The notes below the pieces were generated by a model. That model saw only the letters and a list, made by a program, of their open reading frames with translations. It was not told the origin of the DNA and did no database searches. 64,000 nt of DNA from Vitis vinifera (lineage: Eukaryota; Streptophyta; Magnoliopsida; Vitales; Vitaceae): the NCBI RefSeq assembly GCF_030704535.1, contig NC_081819.1, positions 19,564,001 through 19,628,000 of the forward strand. The letters are read 5' to 3'. Position numbers and translations under genes: made by a program. This document shows, piece after piece, positions 37,165 through 49,200 of this stretch (position 1 is the first letter of the stretch; each line of letters opens with the position of its first letter).

Positions 37165-38985
37165 CTAGCGCCTCAGGGTTTGCATAATGTATTCAGCATA
37201 AAGGTCCCTGCAGCAAATTGATTAAAAAACTTGTAAGATTGGGACAAGTCTTGTGGTAGAAACTAGAAAGTAGTTGGGATTGTGTTAATATGGAGGATTA
37301 AGATTTTAGGGTTGCTCAAGAGTCTTTTGGCTGACTTACATTGAGTACTGGATGGCTTCAACAGCAGTGGTTGACGGGAGGAAATCATTAACTGCAACCT
37401 CTTTGTTCTCATTTTTCTTATCTGTGATCTGTTAAGAAATCGATATCCCTAACCCTGTGACTCAACCTCAAAAATTAATATGGAAGGTAAAGGTATGACA
37501 ATGAGTTACAAGTTGTAAGACTCAAAAGGATACATTCTTCAAAGAAACGTCGGATCTCAGCAAGGCGATGAGGGGCCAGCTCTTTGATGTCAGTGTAATG
37601 CCTATACTCAGGATCATCAGCGCAAACTGCAATGATCTTATCATCTTTCTCTCCCTGGTTTGAAATGACAAACAAATTTTTACTTAAAATACATCAATGG
37701 AAAGCAATGCCAAAGGTTCAAAATGCTTTAGAGCACTGACAGTACCTGATCAATCATGGGCATTAATCCAATGGCTCTAGCTCGCAGGAAACAACCAGGA
37801 AGGACTGGCTCCTATTCAAAATGCTAATTGAGGTCAGCATGTATTTTCGATCTTTCTTGACATGCAACAAGCATGCCATGATTAGATGCAACACATGTTA
37901 TGAAAAGAAAAATGAGCCTTATTGTTCCACAAATAATTCAAGAAGTTTGTTAATTTCACAATATGTTCCATCACCAGTTCACTGAATCAGATGAACAAGT
38001 TTCCCTGTTGAATAAATGAATTCTTAAATTACCTGCATGAGGATTAAGACATCCATTGGGTCATTGTCTTCACATAATGTGCGAGGGATGAAACCATAGT
38101 TATGAGGGTAGACCACTGACGAATATAAAATTCGATCAACCTAAACAGTTATTTAAGCACAAGGAACAATCAGTATAAGATTAAAAATATTTAAAATCTA
38201 AAGTAATAAATTGGAAGGACAGTACTTCTAAGGGATAGAAGCCCGTCTACAATAACCATTTCAAAGAAAATATTCTGTGAGATAGGAGTAGCAGTTCCCA
38301 TTTTCGAATCATCCATTATATATACATGCCAAAAACAGCTGGAATTCAATCTTACCTTAATCAGACCTGTCTTCTTGTCAAGTTCATATTTGACCTTACT
38401 TCCTTTTGTTATCTCAACAACCTGTACCATAAGAACATAAAGTTCAAGAAGCAGAAGCCCTAACTAGATATCAGATTCAAGCATTCAAGTTTGAACTAGG
38501 AAATGACTGCTGAAAAAGAGATTCCAATTGGATTATTTACATCCAAGTGCTTTAAAATGTTCCTTCTTTCTGCCTCTCAACTGTAAGATTTGATTGTAAC
38601 AAATTGTTTCATTTGGCATATATGCATGATCCAACTAAATATTATATTCTGGCTCAAGAAAAATGTATTTTTTTTTCACTTGTTAAAGTAGTAGGAGTCT
38701 AGAGTCATACACAGTTGAAAATCTGGGGTGCTCCTGGTCCTGCATACAAGATTGCGCAACATGATTAATTTCCATATTTATTTATATGCAAAATGAACTC
38801 TGAATAATAAATGTTATTATTTTATAGATACCAATCTCAAGATCATGCCAAGGATGTGCAGCAACAGATCTCCTTGACAGGGATGAGAGGATCCTCTCAT
38901 TCAGACGGGGAACTGAGTGTTGTTGCAGTTGAGTTTCTTGAACATGTGTTTCTTGAGCCTCATGTTTGTTCACTTGATCACTCAT
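37165..38985 (-). CDS. PPA: Soluble inorganic pyrophosphatase, 7 coding exons
   Basis: Coding exons from the 5' end: 38832-38985, 38711-38739, 38356-38421, 38033-38140, 37746-37811, 37534-37654, 37340-37421 and 37165-37207, where the last two complete the C-terminus (eight segments in all). The sum is 669 nt, or 222 residues, close to the usual size of about 212. Family I soluble pyrophosphatase hydrolyses PPi to two phosphates in the cytosol, driving biosynthesis forward; Mg2+ is the cofactor. The acidic signature DNDPMDVL, the YPHNYGF(I)PRT block, [16 protein letters not shown] and the [14 protein letters not shown] region are all present, so it should be active. The N-terminal 30 residues are variable and Gln/Glu-rich. 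The second exon is only 29 nt. A non-coding 5' exon lies at about 40001-40170. Neighbour order matches PPa1 (beside DCL1) and PPa3 (beside NGA1) of Arabidopsis. Confidence 0.94.
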
Positions 38986-40170
38986 CTCTAATCAGATCAA
39001 GAAGAATTATTACATGCATTTATGGTAAAAAGATGGCAAACAGTTGATAAAATAGTTACGCTCATACTGGGTCAGTATGTATTTCTCTTGAAAGTCTAAT
39101 TTCATAAGCACCTATAGAATGTGAAGAAGATATTGACATAGAATTGGAAAAAGAAGAAGATCGCTAGAGTATCTACTGGAAGATTCAAAATGACTGAAGT
39201 TTTCAGGCAATTCTCTGATAGTAAGTCCACATCCCAGGCAAAATCCCAATTGATGGGCCAGTGAGTTTTCCCAGGTTTTACTCACATATTTGTCTATTTG
39301 ATTTATCTAACAAATTTTCAAACGCTTATCAGTTTATACACAAATAGCTAGTGAACAGCAAAGATTTGGAATTTATGCAGAGAAATTGAGACAAAAAGCA
39401 GGGGACACCAGGGTGGTGTCTTGAGATTTGGTTGGTAAAAAAACTGGGGAAGAAGAAAACAAATTCAAAATTTTAAATCTTTTGCTTCTAAGTTGTTTGG
39501 ATGCCCAGAAAAGGTATTCCAAAACTAATGCAAACCAATGTATAGACTTATCTATATGGAAATCGAAGTTCTGGGAATGGGGTCTCATTTGCCAGATTCT
39601 ACATTTTACTTCGATTTATGCTGCTAACATTTTCCTAGCAATCCAACTGTAGCAACCCTACTTTTAAGATGGCACCAAAATAGGGGCCACCAACCCCCCG
39701 CCATCAAAAAGAACTTAAATGAAATTTTACAAAAACCCCTTTCACATCACAGGGGGAAAACTCTTGGGTCGGCCCCAATCCCGTTGTATATCAACTAAAA
39801 TCCAAACTTGGAAGTTTTGATCCATTCTAATGATACTTAGGGTTTTAGATCACGGGTCTATTACAGGCAAATGGGGTCGCTTTAAATCTACGCCACATGA
39901 AGATTACATTCCTAATATGAAAGGATTACTATCTATCTATATGGATGTAGAAGAGTCAATGAGCATGAGTCTGATAACCAAATAAATGAGAAAAACATAC
40001 CTGGGATCCTGGGATTGAAGAAGAAGAGGAAGAAGTTGAAGAGGACTGGTTAGAGAGAGGCAAGCAAACAGGTGCTGGTCAATTCTTGGAGGCACTAAAG
40101 TCCAACTGCACCCTATTAGTAATGGCCGCAGAGGAGAGGAAAAAGAGGGTAGGTGTCATCTCCACGTGGA
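38986..40170 (-). other. PPA: 5' UTR exon and leader intron of the pyrophosphatase gene
   Basis: The start codon at 38985 is preceded by AG and, on the minus strand, by the acceptor CTGATTAG. The matching donor GTATG lies just below 40001, after a CT/TC-rich exon from about 40001 to 40170. This gives a leader intron of about 1.0 kb (38988-40000). Exon limits come from splice consensus only, with no transcript data. Confidence 0.6.
40163..40168. promoter_or_regulatory. G-box (CACGTG) at the pyrophosphatase promoter
   Basis: The palindrome CCACGTGG lies at 40162-40169, about 33 bp downstream of the TATA motif and so close to the expected transcription start. G-boxes bind bZIP/bHLH (including PIF) factors. 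Regulation is inferred from the motif. Confidence 0.4.
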
Positions 40171-40200
40171 TTGCTGAACTTCCAAAATTGATTCCTATTT

Positions 40201-40208
40201 TATTTATA
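40201..40208 (-). promoter_or_regulatory. TATA box of the pyrophosphatase gene
   Basis: The minus strand reads CTATAAATAAAATAGG here. Spacing to the CT-rich first exon (start expected near 40170) is right for a TATA box. Confidence 0.5.
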
Positions 40209-40209
40209 G

Positions 40210-40698
40210 AAAATGTGATTTCATTTTTTTTTTTTTTTTAACTCATGGGTCACGGTCTACTGCGATAAATGAAATTCTCCCGAGTGGTTTAGCACAACTT
40301 CCACCCCTCCAATGGTTGGCCTCAACTACTCTATATTTAATTGATTTCAGACAACAATATGATATCTGACATCCAGAAAGGGGGGGGGTGGGGGTCCAAT
40401 AGAACTCCACCATTTGGAAATTGAACAGTATTTAATCATACAAGTGGGGCTGGTTTTTGATTTTCTGACTAGACAAGGCTTCCATGATATTATATTTATT
40501 GTTAGTGTAATGTGTGTTCATTGAGATGCTTTAATGCCCAGAAAATAACACATACAATTACATACATAGGACCAGATCAGCAGCATTTGGATCCTAAGAG
40601 GCACTGGCTGAGAGCCTGAGGATTTCCTTCTTCCACTGAAATGGGCCAAATTTGGTGAGTTGTAGGGATCTTATATGATCAGCAAGAACAATTCAAGG
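40210..40698. other. Short intergenic region between PPA and the receptor pseudokinase
   Basis: It contains a T run (40227-40240) and a G-rich run (40380-40393), no gene. It must hold both the distal PPA promoter and the 3' end of the minus-strand receptor gene. Confidence 0.45.
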
Positions 40699-43600
40699 CT
40701 AAATGGAGTCAGGAGACATTGATATCATCTGAAGGAGGCTTGAGTTGGAAAATGTTTCCTCCAATGCGGGACCCCTCTTACTACACCCATCCATGCTCTC
40801 TTTCATCATGTGTACCAGCTCCCTTGTGACATCCATCATACCTAGTTTTCCATCCCCACCAAACAAGAGGCACCTTGTAGCCAGGTCTGCAACTACCTCT
40901 ATCTGCTCTCTGCGGAATGGTGGCTGTTCATGGTAGTAAAGAACTGGGTCTACAATCTCCTCCAGCTTTCCACTCCCTATTTTTTGCAAAGCTACTGTTG
41001 GTGGGTCCAAGACTCTGGATCCTGCAATGATTTCCAAAAGGACTACTCCAAGGTTGTAAACGTCATTTCTATGAAAACATGAACCTCCAGAGTTGTGATA
41101 GGATTGAGTTCCATCCCCAAGGGCAGAGCTCAGTAGCCCAAATCCAGCAATTTTGATTGAAAAGTCATGGTCCAGGAAGATGCAACCTGATTTGAGATCA
41201 TGATGGAAGATGGGAGGAGAGATCTCATGCTGCAAGAAGGAAAGAATGCTGGCGGTTTCAGCTGCAATTTTCAGTCTCTTGTACCAGTCAAGACACAGAT
41301 TTTTCCCTCTGCTTTGATGCAGGTGCTCCTCCAGGGTGCCATTTGCAGGATACTCATAGACCACCAGTGCGGTGTAACCAGAGTCGATACAGCATCCAAG
41401 GAGGCGAGCCATGTTCCTATGTAGAACTGCAGATAAAACCTCCACCCGGGATAAAACCTGAATGAGGTCTCTTTCATTCCCACACTGAACCTTGTGCACA
41501 GCAACATGGGATCCATCCCCAAGGACCCCAGAATACAATGTTCCATTACTGCTATCTACAAGCTTTTGGCCATCTTCAAATCCTCGTGTGGCTTCTTCTA
41601 GCTCATGAAAAGTAAACAACTGAGTCCTACAAGCTTTCCGGAATGAGATGGTGCTCTGATAGTGGGCCTGATCAGGATCAAATGTCCCCGACTTAACATG
41701 CCGTTTGAATAGACAAAAGAGTCCAATCAAGGAGGCAATGATGAAAACCGGAGCGAGAACTCCTGCATGTTTCAGACGCCACCACATCATTCTTGCAACA
41801 ACAAGAAAACATTAAAGGGATTCATGATCAATACTGCCATTTATCTGAAAAATATGATGCTATGATTAACTGCATAAGTCACTAAAAGGGATTCTAAAAG
41901 CCCAGATGCATACTTATGATTGAACAGATATGGAAATTGTGTTTTGTGGTAACCAAAGTCTTCAGACTAGCATGCATATGAAAATTGGAAATAAAGGGTC
42001 AATCTTGTGCTCGCGTACCAGCTAGAATTACTACTTTCTTTTCATTACGTCTTTCGGTGTTACAGTCCTTGCCATTTGCTTCCCTTCCATCCTTGATGCA
42101 GGCTGTAAAAGATTGTTCAGTATGTGAGGAGAAGTTCTAATTTTAAGTATGAAGAATGAATCAGGGATGTTCATATATGTATACAAGTACCCGGTATCCT
42201 AGCATTTTTGTTTAACACCACCAATGAGACAAAAAGGAGAGAATGATGTAATGACTTCACCTGTCCAAGTGATAATCTCCCAAGGAAGCTTGGTGTTATA
42301 AATCTGAACCATTACACCAAAAGCCTAAGGACTGATGCAAGGCATCATTGAGCCCTAAATCCCTTTAGGATCTGCTAATAATCCTCTGGTGTTGTAACAG
42401 ACCATCACTCTTCTGAGGTTCATGTTCTTGATAGCTCTCACTCTACGTGGGCCTTCTAGCTAGACATTTTCAATATGGCTCTTAATCTGAATGCAGGTAC
42501 CCCTTTTCTCTATGCTTTTGAGATGGCTCTACTCTGCCCTAAGCAATCAATACCATGAATTGAATTTGAGACAGTTTTAACTCTGTAGTAAATGTTGTGA
42601 ACCTTGACCAATACATAGTTTTAACTCAAGGCCCTGTAACCTATAGTTTAGCACAAGAGTTGGGAGTCCAACACCTCATCAGTGGAATGGATGCTCATGC
42701 AGCAATTGATCTAGAAGAATATGATTGCTTAGGCCTTATAACACCTGATTGCCATTGACATAGAATGTTAGGTCTATCAAGAAACAACATGACCATGAAA
42801 AAGGCCTAGTTGATGAACAAAATAAGCTATTCATGGGCAATTTGACAATCATTACTAATAGGCTAAAATGACTATTGCAGGAAGATTAGACCAACAAGGA
42901 GTGATGGCTCAACATGAACACTGTATAATGGCAGGAAAGAATATGGGTCGAGGCTATGATGTAAGTGATGATAGCAAAAAAGATTCATTTCAAGGTATAT
43001 AATTGGCGAAGAGGAGTAAAGCACATGAGGAGAAGGGGGGAAACTACTGTTACAAATCAAACATCCAACAGAGTACTGTTGGGAAGTATGAATAGCACTA
43101 TTACTGATGTGGAAAATGTGGGAAAACAACTCACATTTGGAGCATCCGAGTCCATGTGCAAAGCCATCCCCCACAAAGCCATCCCGGCACATGCACCTTA
43201 TCCCTTGTTGGACGCTTGTAGCATTGACCATGAAGGCATTTATAGCACAGACTCCCTGAGATGAGTTCTTGGGCACAGCCCATTCCAATTTAACCCCACG
43301 CTTCCCTTGATTGGTGCCCGGTTGAAGAAGCCAACAAGAGAATCCCCTGCACCCAAACTGGGAAAACACTGAAAACCCATTTCCAGTTTGCCAAACACCG
43401 CCATCTGAGAGTGCGTAGCAGCAGGCAGGGGAAGTCCTACTACTGTCATTGCCATTGCCATTGGAATCACAAGCAGGCATGACATTGATCTCGCAATCAG
43501 CTCTGCACAGGGAAGAATCCTCGCAGTCGTACAAGCCAATGAAATTGTCAATAGAGATGCCAAAGTGGTCATTTCCCGAGAAACGAAATGAATTCAAATC

Positions 43601-43921
43601 GTTATACTGACGACAAGAAGTGGCGCCCGGAAAATCAACCAAGATGCCATCTGAGAAGAACTGGAGGACCCGGTAAGAGTTGGAGGCAATGTTGAGGAAA
43701 AGGGTGGTGGAGTTGACGCAAGAGAGACGGAATGCATAGCTGGAAGGCCATGCAGGGGAATTAGAAGAGCTGTTGAGGTGAAAAGGGAATGCGATATGAA
43801 TGCTCCCACATTTGTCATTGCGCTCATTTGAAACTGAACCACTCAGTTTCAGTCGAGGAAGAGAATGAGAGGCACCAAGTGTAAAGAAGAAGAAGGAGAA
43901 AAAAAAGAGAAGAGGGGACAT
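40699..43921 (-). CDS. WAK-like receptor pseudokinase, At2g46850-type, 3 exons
   Basis: Exons from the 5' end: 43135-43921, 42019-42102, 40699-41762; 1935 nt, 644 residues. A plasma-membrane receptor is predicted. It has a signal peptide (about 1-19, a Phe/Leu-rich core ending in GASHS), then a GUB_WAK-type Cys-rich ectodomain beginning CGSIHIAFPFHL, with an EGF-like segment CMCRDGFVGDG near residue 250. One transmembrane helix follows (about 292-309), then a kinase-like domain from about residue 335. Key kinase residues are lost. The VAxK lysine is His (VAVHK), the alpha-C Glu aligns with Arg, and HRDLKxxN is HHDLKSGC, so the metal-binding Asn is Cys. DFG is GFG, the Gly loop is degraded and no APE motif is seen. 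It is therefore very likely catalytically dead, acting in ligand binding or as a scaffold. The frame is intact, so it is not a decayed pseudogene. The Arabidopsis match, 'probably inactive receptor-like kinase' beside PPa3, is from memory and fits the order here. Confidence 0.9.
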
Positions 43922-44207
43922 TGAACATGGGGGGAAGGGTGTCAGGTGTGAGCAGTATGGAGAGAGCAGAGGAAGTAAGGAGGAGGGGGAGAGGATGATA
44001 AATACTTAGAATGGATTTGTGGAAAGTGGTGAGTTAGAAGGCTCATGGGGGGACTGAGGAGCTTTAGAAGTTGGAGAAGGGAAGACGATTGGTCTGGGCA
44101 ATGGGGTACACCAATGGTGGCATGTGGGGCTGTGCCGCTGAGAGACCGTGGCGTGTCGGCGAATCAAGTACCTTGTGCCTCAATGCCAATGCTTTCTTCA
44201 CTTTGCC

Positions 44208-44244
<37 letters not shown>

Positions 44245-44812
44245 CTCTCTCAGCTTTTATAAGCATATTCAGCTTTCGAGATTTGAGAATTTCGGAATGT
44301 CAGATCCAAATTCATTCCCAACCCCCAATGCTCCATTGCCAATTAACCATGGACTCATGGGGTGGGTGTCGTCCTCCACCTATTAACCTTCAACTACGTG
44401 CCATGACATTTGAAACTGAAGGCAGAGATATGAATATCTCAAAGGGAAAGTCTAATCCATCCAATGCTACCTCCCCAGCTTTCACATAAAGAAAACAACT
44501 AGGTATCAAATGAGATTTCCATACAATGAACTGAAACATACACTACCATAAAAGTTAACAAAAGTATTTTTGATATTAATAGTCTTTAGTCTTTACTTAT
44601 ATTACTCAGATTTTTTTTTTCATGCCATAAGAAGTTACTTTTTGACACAACAAAACAAACCTCTTCTGGAAATTGGGGCCTTCTTTCCCGGGATGGATTT
44701 GTAAGCTAACTTTCTTTTTTTCTTACTTTTTATGTCTTTTATCACCACAAGTATCTTTTGATTTTACTTGTTCCTCGATCAGTGGTCGAATTTTTATTTT
44801 AGTCATAATTTT
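43922..44812. other. Left part of the divergent promoter region between the pseudokinase and ATG1
   Basis: The two genes are transcribed away from each other across 2284 bp. This part contains a (CT)17-type microsatellite (about 44208-44242), probably in the receptor gene's promoter or leader. No gene is supported. Confidence 0.45.
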
Positions 44813-45419
44813 TAGGGATAATTTTATTTTGGACCTAATTGGATCTAAAAATTAAGTTTTAATTCATATAAGTGACATAATAGATGAGAATGATATAAAA
44901 TATGAAAAGACCAATACACTTTTCAAAATTATTTTCTACCAATAAACTTTTTTATCTTAATTTTTTTTTGAATAATTATTCTGAAAATTTATTATTTTTA
45001 GGAAAGTAATTTTTTTAAAAATATATTCTAAAAATATATCATTTAAAAAAAATAAATGTGATATATTTTTAGTTATTTTCTATATACACAATTTTAAAAG
45101 TATATATTTTTCAAGATGTTTGATTTTTAAATAATAATAATAATATATTTTTACTTTTTTGGAAAAGGATGTATTTTTTTTTCCAAATCATTAAATTATA
45201 CTAAATTTTATTGAGTTTATAAAAAGAATAAAATTTAAATTAATACTTTTCTACTCTTTTTTTTCATAATAAGTAAAGGTCATTTATGAAATAATAAAAA
45301 ATTCATATCTTTTTTCTCAATTTTCATACTTTCTTTGGGTCTTGAACTTAAATGGAGAACTTATATGAACCAAAATTTAATTTTTGAACTCAATTAAATC
45401 TAAAACACAATTATCCCTA
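44813..45419. mobile_element. 607-bp MITE with long terminal inverted repeats in a divergent promoter
   Basis: The left arm (44813-44875) begins TAGGGATAATT and includes AAAAATTAA and TTCATATAAGT. The right arm (about 45355-45419) carries the same words in inverted order and ends AATTATCCCTA. The arms pair over about 60 bp with mismatches. The 5-bp word ATTTT flanks both ends (44808-44812 and 45420-45424). The interior is very AT-rich and non-coding. TAGGG termini suggest a hAT relative, but the flanking repeat is shorter than the usual 8 bp. Confidence 0.7.
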
Positions 45420-45885
45420 ATTTTAAAGGATAATATCGAAATCCTTTGTAGAATCATAAACTCTTCGAACACAATTAAAAAAAATATATAAAAACTTTTA
45501 TTGAATTTAAAAATTCTTTCACTTCTCAAAAACCGAATGAAATGGACTCCAAGCTTAAAACTTAAATGTCATAAAGATTTATTAAATCTAAAAGCTTTTG
45601 ACATTTAAGTATCACTTATCACTTAATAAATAGATTTAAAAAAAAAAAGGAATGATAGTGATAGGAGGACTACTATTTTTTTTTGCTTTTAAGTCAACAT
45701 TAATAGTAAAGTTAGTTATCCACAACATTAGTGCCTCTGCATCAAGAGAGAGTTGTTGGATTAGTATCAGAGTTTTCATCATCACAAGAGAGAAGAAAAA
45801 AAAAGACCAAGAACAAAACAAGGAGAAAGAACAAAATTGGGAAAGAGGAAACTACCTTCATAAATGATGATTAAAGACAAAAGGG

Positions 45886-45888
<3 letters not shown>

Positions 45889-45928
<40 letters not shown>
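45889..45928. repeat. 40-bp poly(A) run upstream of ATG1
   Basis: An uninterrupted run of 40 A residues with no retroelement body visible on its left side. It may be a nucleosome-excluding tract or an orphan tail. Its length is liable to sequencing error. Confidence 0.8.
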
Positions 45929-45930
<2 letters not shown>

Positions 45931-46018
45931 AAAAAGGGAAAAGGGAAATCATACTCCTAAAAGGCAAGGGAGGGCCAATTAATTCCCATGCCTTGATCCC
46001 CAAACAACCCCTTAATAA

Positions 46019-46027
46019 TATATATAG
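46019..46027 (+). promoter_or_regulatory. TATA box of the ATG1-like gene
   Basis: AATAATATATATAGTC at about 46014-46029 contains TATATATAG, about 185 bp before the start codon, followed by an A/GA-rich leader. Transcription should start near 46050. Confidence 0.45.
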
Positions 46028-46176
46028 TCTAATCATAGTGGGAGTTGAGTAGCAGCAAGCAGAGTTCATCACAAGATCAAATTAGAAAATTAAAACCAAA
46101 ATAAAAAGAAAAAGAAAAAGAAGAGAAAAGAGGAGAGACTCAGAGAGAGAGAGAGGGGGAGAGAGGGAGAGAGAGC

Positions 46177-46194
46177 ATGAAAAAGAGGAATTGA
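46177..46194 (+). CDS. Five-codon upstream ORF in the ATG1 leader
   Basis: ATGAAAAAGAGGAATTGA lies within the predicted 5' UTR and stops 11 nt before the main ATG (46206). A minimal uORF so close to the start could lower translation or allow reinitiation. Its peptide is too short to be functional itself. Function is inferred from position. Confidence 0.4.
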   Translation: MKKRN

Positions 46195-46205
46195 AGAAGA
46201 GGAAA

Positions 46206-49200
46206 ATGGGAGATCCGGATTGCAAGCAGTGCCGGGTGGTAGGGGAGTATATACTGGGTCCGAGAATCGGCTCTGGTTCGTATGCAGTGGTGTGGGAGTC
46301 TCGGCATCGGCAATCGGGCATGGTAGTGGCCATTAAGGAAATCGATAAAGAGCACCTTAATCCTAAAGTCAAGGATAATCTGTTCAAGGAGATTGAGATT
46401 CTCAGAACCATTAATCATCCTAACATTATTCGCCTTCTCCAAGCTATTGAGGTTCTTCTTCTACTATCTCTCTCTTCCTCTAGTTTGATTTTGATTTTAC
46501 ATCCATTCATCTTGATCAATTAGTTATCATCATCGTCATCATCATCCATAATTATACAAAAAAGATACCTATATATATATTTTTTTGAATTTCAGACTTC
46601 GGATAGAATTTTCCTTGTTTTGGAGTATTGCGATGGCGGAGACCTCGCCGCCTACATTCATCGCCGCGGAAGGGTCCCCGAAGCTGTTGCCAGGCACTTT
46701 ATGAGGCAATTGGGTATGTAATTGCCTATAGCGTCTATTTCACGTTCAGTTGCCTCCCTTGTGATTATTATAGACCTCTCCGATGGAACTATTGTGGAAA
46801 AAAAAAAAAAATTAGACTATATTCGGTAATTCAAGTTGAACAGGAAATTTTGATTTATTCAATTTGTGGAATTTTTATTTTTTATTTTTTGGTTTATTTA
46901 TTTTTTATTTTATTTTTTCAGCTGCAGGACTCCAGGTGCTTCATGAAAAGCGGCTTATTCATCGAGATTTAAAACCACAGGTATAGCCACTTCTTCTCAC
47001 TGTTTTTGTAGCATTCTGTCATTTAGTCCCATGTAACTAGGAATGCAGACACAAATTCGAATTTGGCATGAATTTAGAGTCCATTTGGTAGTGATAAGCG
47101 CGTCTAACCTTTCAAGCGCTTGAAAATTTTTATTTTTCAAGTGTTAGAAGGAGTAGAAACACTTCCTAGAATCATTGCCCAACAGACTCTTAATGTCTAA
47201 TGTAATTTGTAAGATTTCAGTTTTAATGTTTTTCTTGGGATGAAGGATTTCTCTTGAAAACGAATTTGAGTTTCAGTTAACTGATTTCTGAGCATTTAGG
47301 GTTTAATTTTCAAACTAACACATTTTTACTTTTTTTCAGCTTATGTCTTTCTAATACATTGTGCATACTCTAATTTGCAGAACCTTCTTTTGTCAACTAA
47401 TGAGGCAACAACAGCTCCGCTGTTGAAGATAGGGGATTTTGGTTTTGCAAGGTAATATTATTTTGTTACCATATATTATTGTTTGAATCCTGAATATCCC
47501 ATCATTTATTTCTAATGTAATTATGAGAAATGATTTTCTAATCTAAGTTGGATGTGGAATTGTTAGTTGCCTATTCATATTGCTTTGTCAGTTAAATTCA
47601 TCAACATTTCAACTATGTGAGAGTTGTCTGGACTCTGAAATCGGTTTAAAATTCAATTTTAGCTTTTCTTTTTGCCCACGCTATTTGGTGTTCTTGATGT
47701 GCTTCATCAACTCTAGCATTCGGAAGATTATACATTCTCTGTCAGAAATAGTAGATACTCTGCATTGTTTGAGGCTTAACGATTCTTTTGTTCTATGGCT
47801 GTTTTAATTGACACTGGATACTTGATTTATGAAATTAAGCTTGAATTCAGCAAATGGACTAAGTTTTTAAATGGTGTAGATTCTACAATTTACTGAACAT
47901 TCTGTGTAAGCGCATGGCTGTGTACACCCAATTTAATTATTGACAACATACCAAGTGGAGCCAGACTTTGATTTATGCTTGCCAAGCCAAAATATTGTTA
48001 TCTTTTTAGTTAAATTCACAAGTGTGATAGCACAAACACTTATTTTGCATACACATAACTCTTTTTTCTGATTGTTCCCTTATCCAAAAGAGAAACCAAA
48101 AATGTAGGTATATTAGTGACTTCAATGCAAGTGATGACCAGGGAACCTCCAGCTGAGGTCATGATGTATGAGAGGTCCCAATGAAAGAGTCTCTGTACAA
48201 AAATACAAATCCACATTTTACTTATGAAATTTATCCCACCTCTTGACAATTTCTCCACTTTTTTTTTTTCCTTTTTAAGTTTTCCTTGACCTAGGTAATG
48301 AGCCTGTCGTCTGAGCTTATTGTTATTGTTATTATTTTTGTCCAAGAATTCTGTGGTTTTCTGTTTGCATGCCCACGTTATTGGGGAAGATGCAAGGTAA
48401 CGGGCTTCTGAATTTTCAATTACCATGTGCTTGGCATTCTTTTTTCCTTTTCTAGATTCTTATTAAGAGATCATGGGGTGGGATGGCGGTTTGAATGGGC
48501 ATGAAAAATCATATTTTAAGAAATCTCTTGATTATAGGAGTTATTTTGAGTTGGTTCTACAAAGAAATCTATTAAATTTATGACAATTTTAGTCTGCCCA
48601 CTGAATTGGTTTCCCATGTGGTTTTTGGTAGGCAGACATTTTCAGAACTAGTATCGTTTCTGACTAGCTAAAAACAATGAAGACAAAAAAGGCTATCATG
48701 TTTGATCTTTACTGTATGTTTGCACATAGTCATTTCCTGAAAGTTGATGTATGCCAGGGACCTTACCCAAGGCTTGGCTGACACGCAATGTGGTTCACCA
48801 TTATACATGGCTCCAGAGATCATTCAGAACCAAAAATATGATGCGAAGGTGTTGCAAACTGAAAATTTGACTTCAGAGCTGCTTTGCTTGTCAAAGTCTG
48901 TGCCAGTCTTATATTGTCTTTAATTTAGCATTTGTTATGCAGGCTGACTTATGGAGTGTTGGAGCAATTTTATTCCAGCTGGTGACTGGGAGGCCGCCAT
49001 TTGATGGCAGTACCCAATTTCAGGTTCTAATAACTGTTGTTGTAAATTCTTTACGAGAGATCATAAGTTTTAATTCATATAACCATAGCCAGAAACTACA
49101 AGTTATGCTGGTAAATGAAACATATCAACTTCCAGTGTTATTTTCTTCTTATTTTGACTTCTTGCTGCATACAGCTTTTTCATAACATTTTATCCGCCAG

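Noticed and set aside
40699..43921. Reading the receptor gene as a decayed pseudogene
   Set aside because: All three exons join in frame over 644 codons with good splice sites; only catalytic residues are lost, which fits a pseudokinase.
45636..46072. Minus-strand frames around the poly(A) run near ATG1
   Set aside because: They encode poly-Phe and similar runs from homopolymer DNA.
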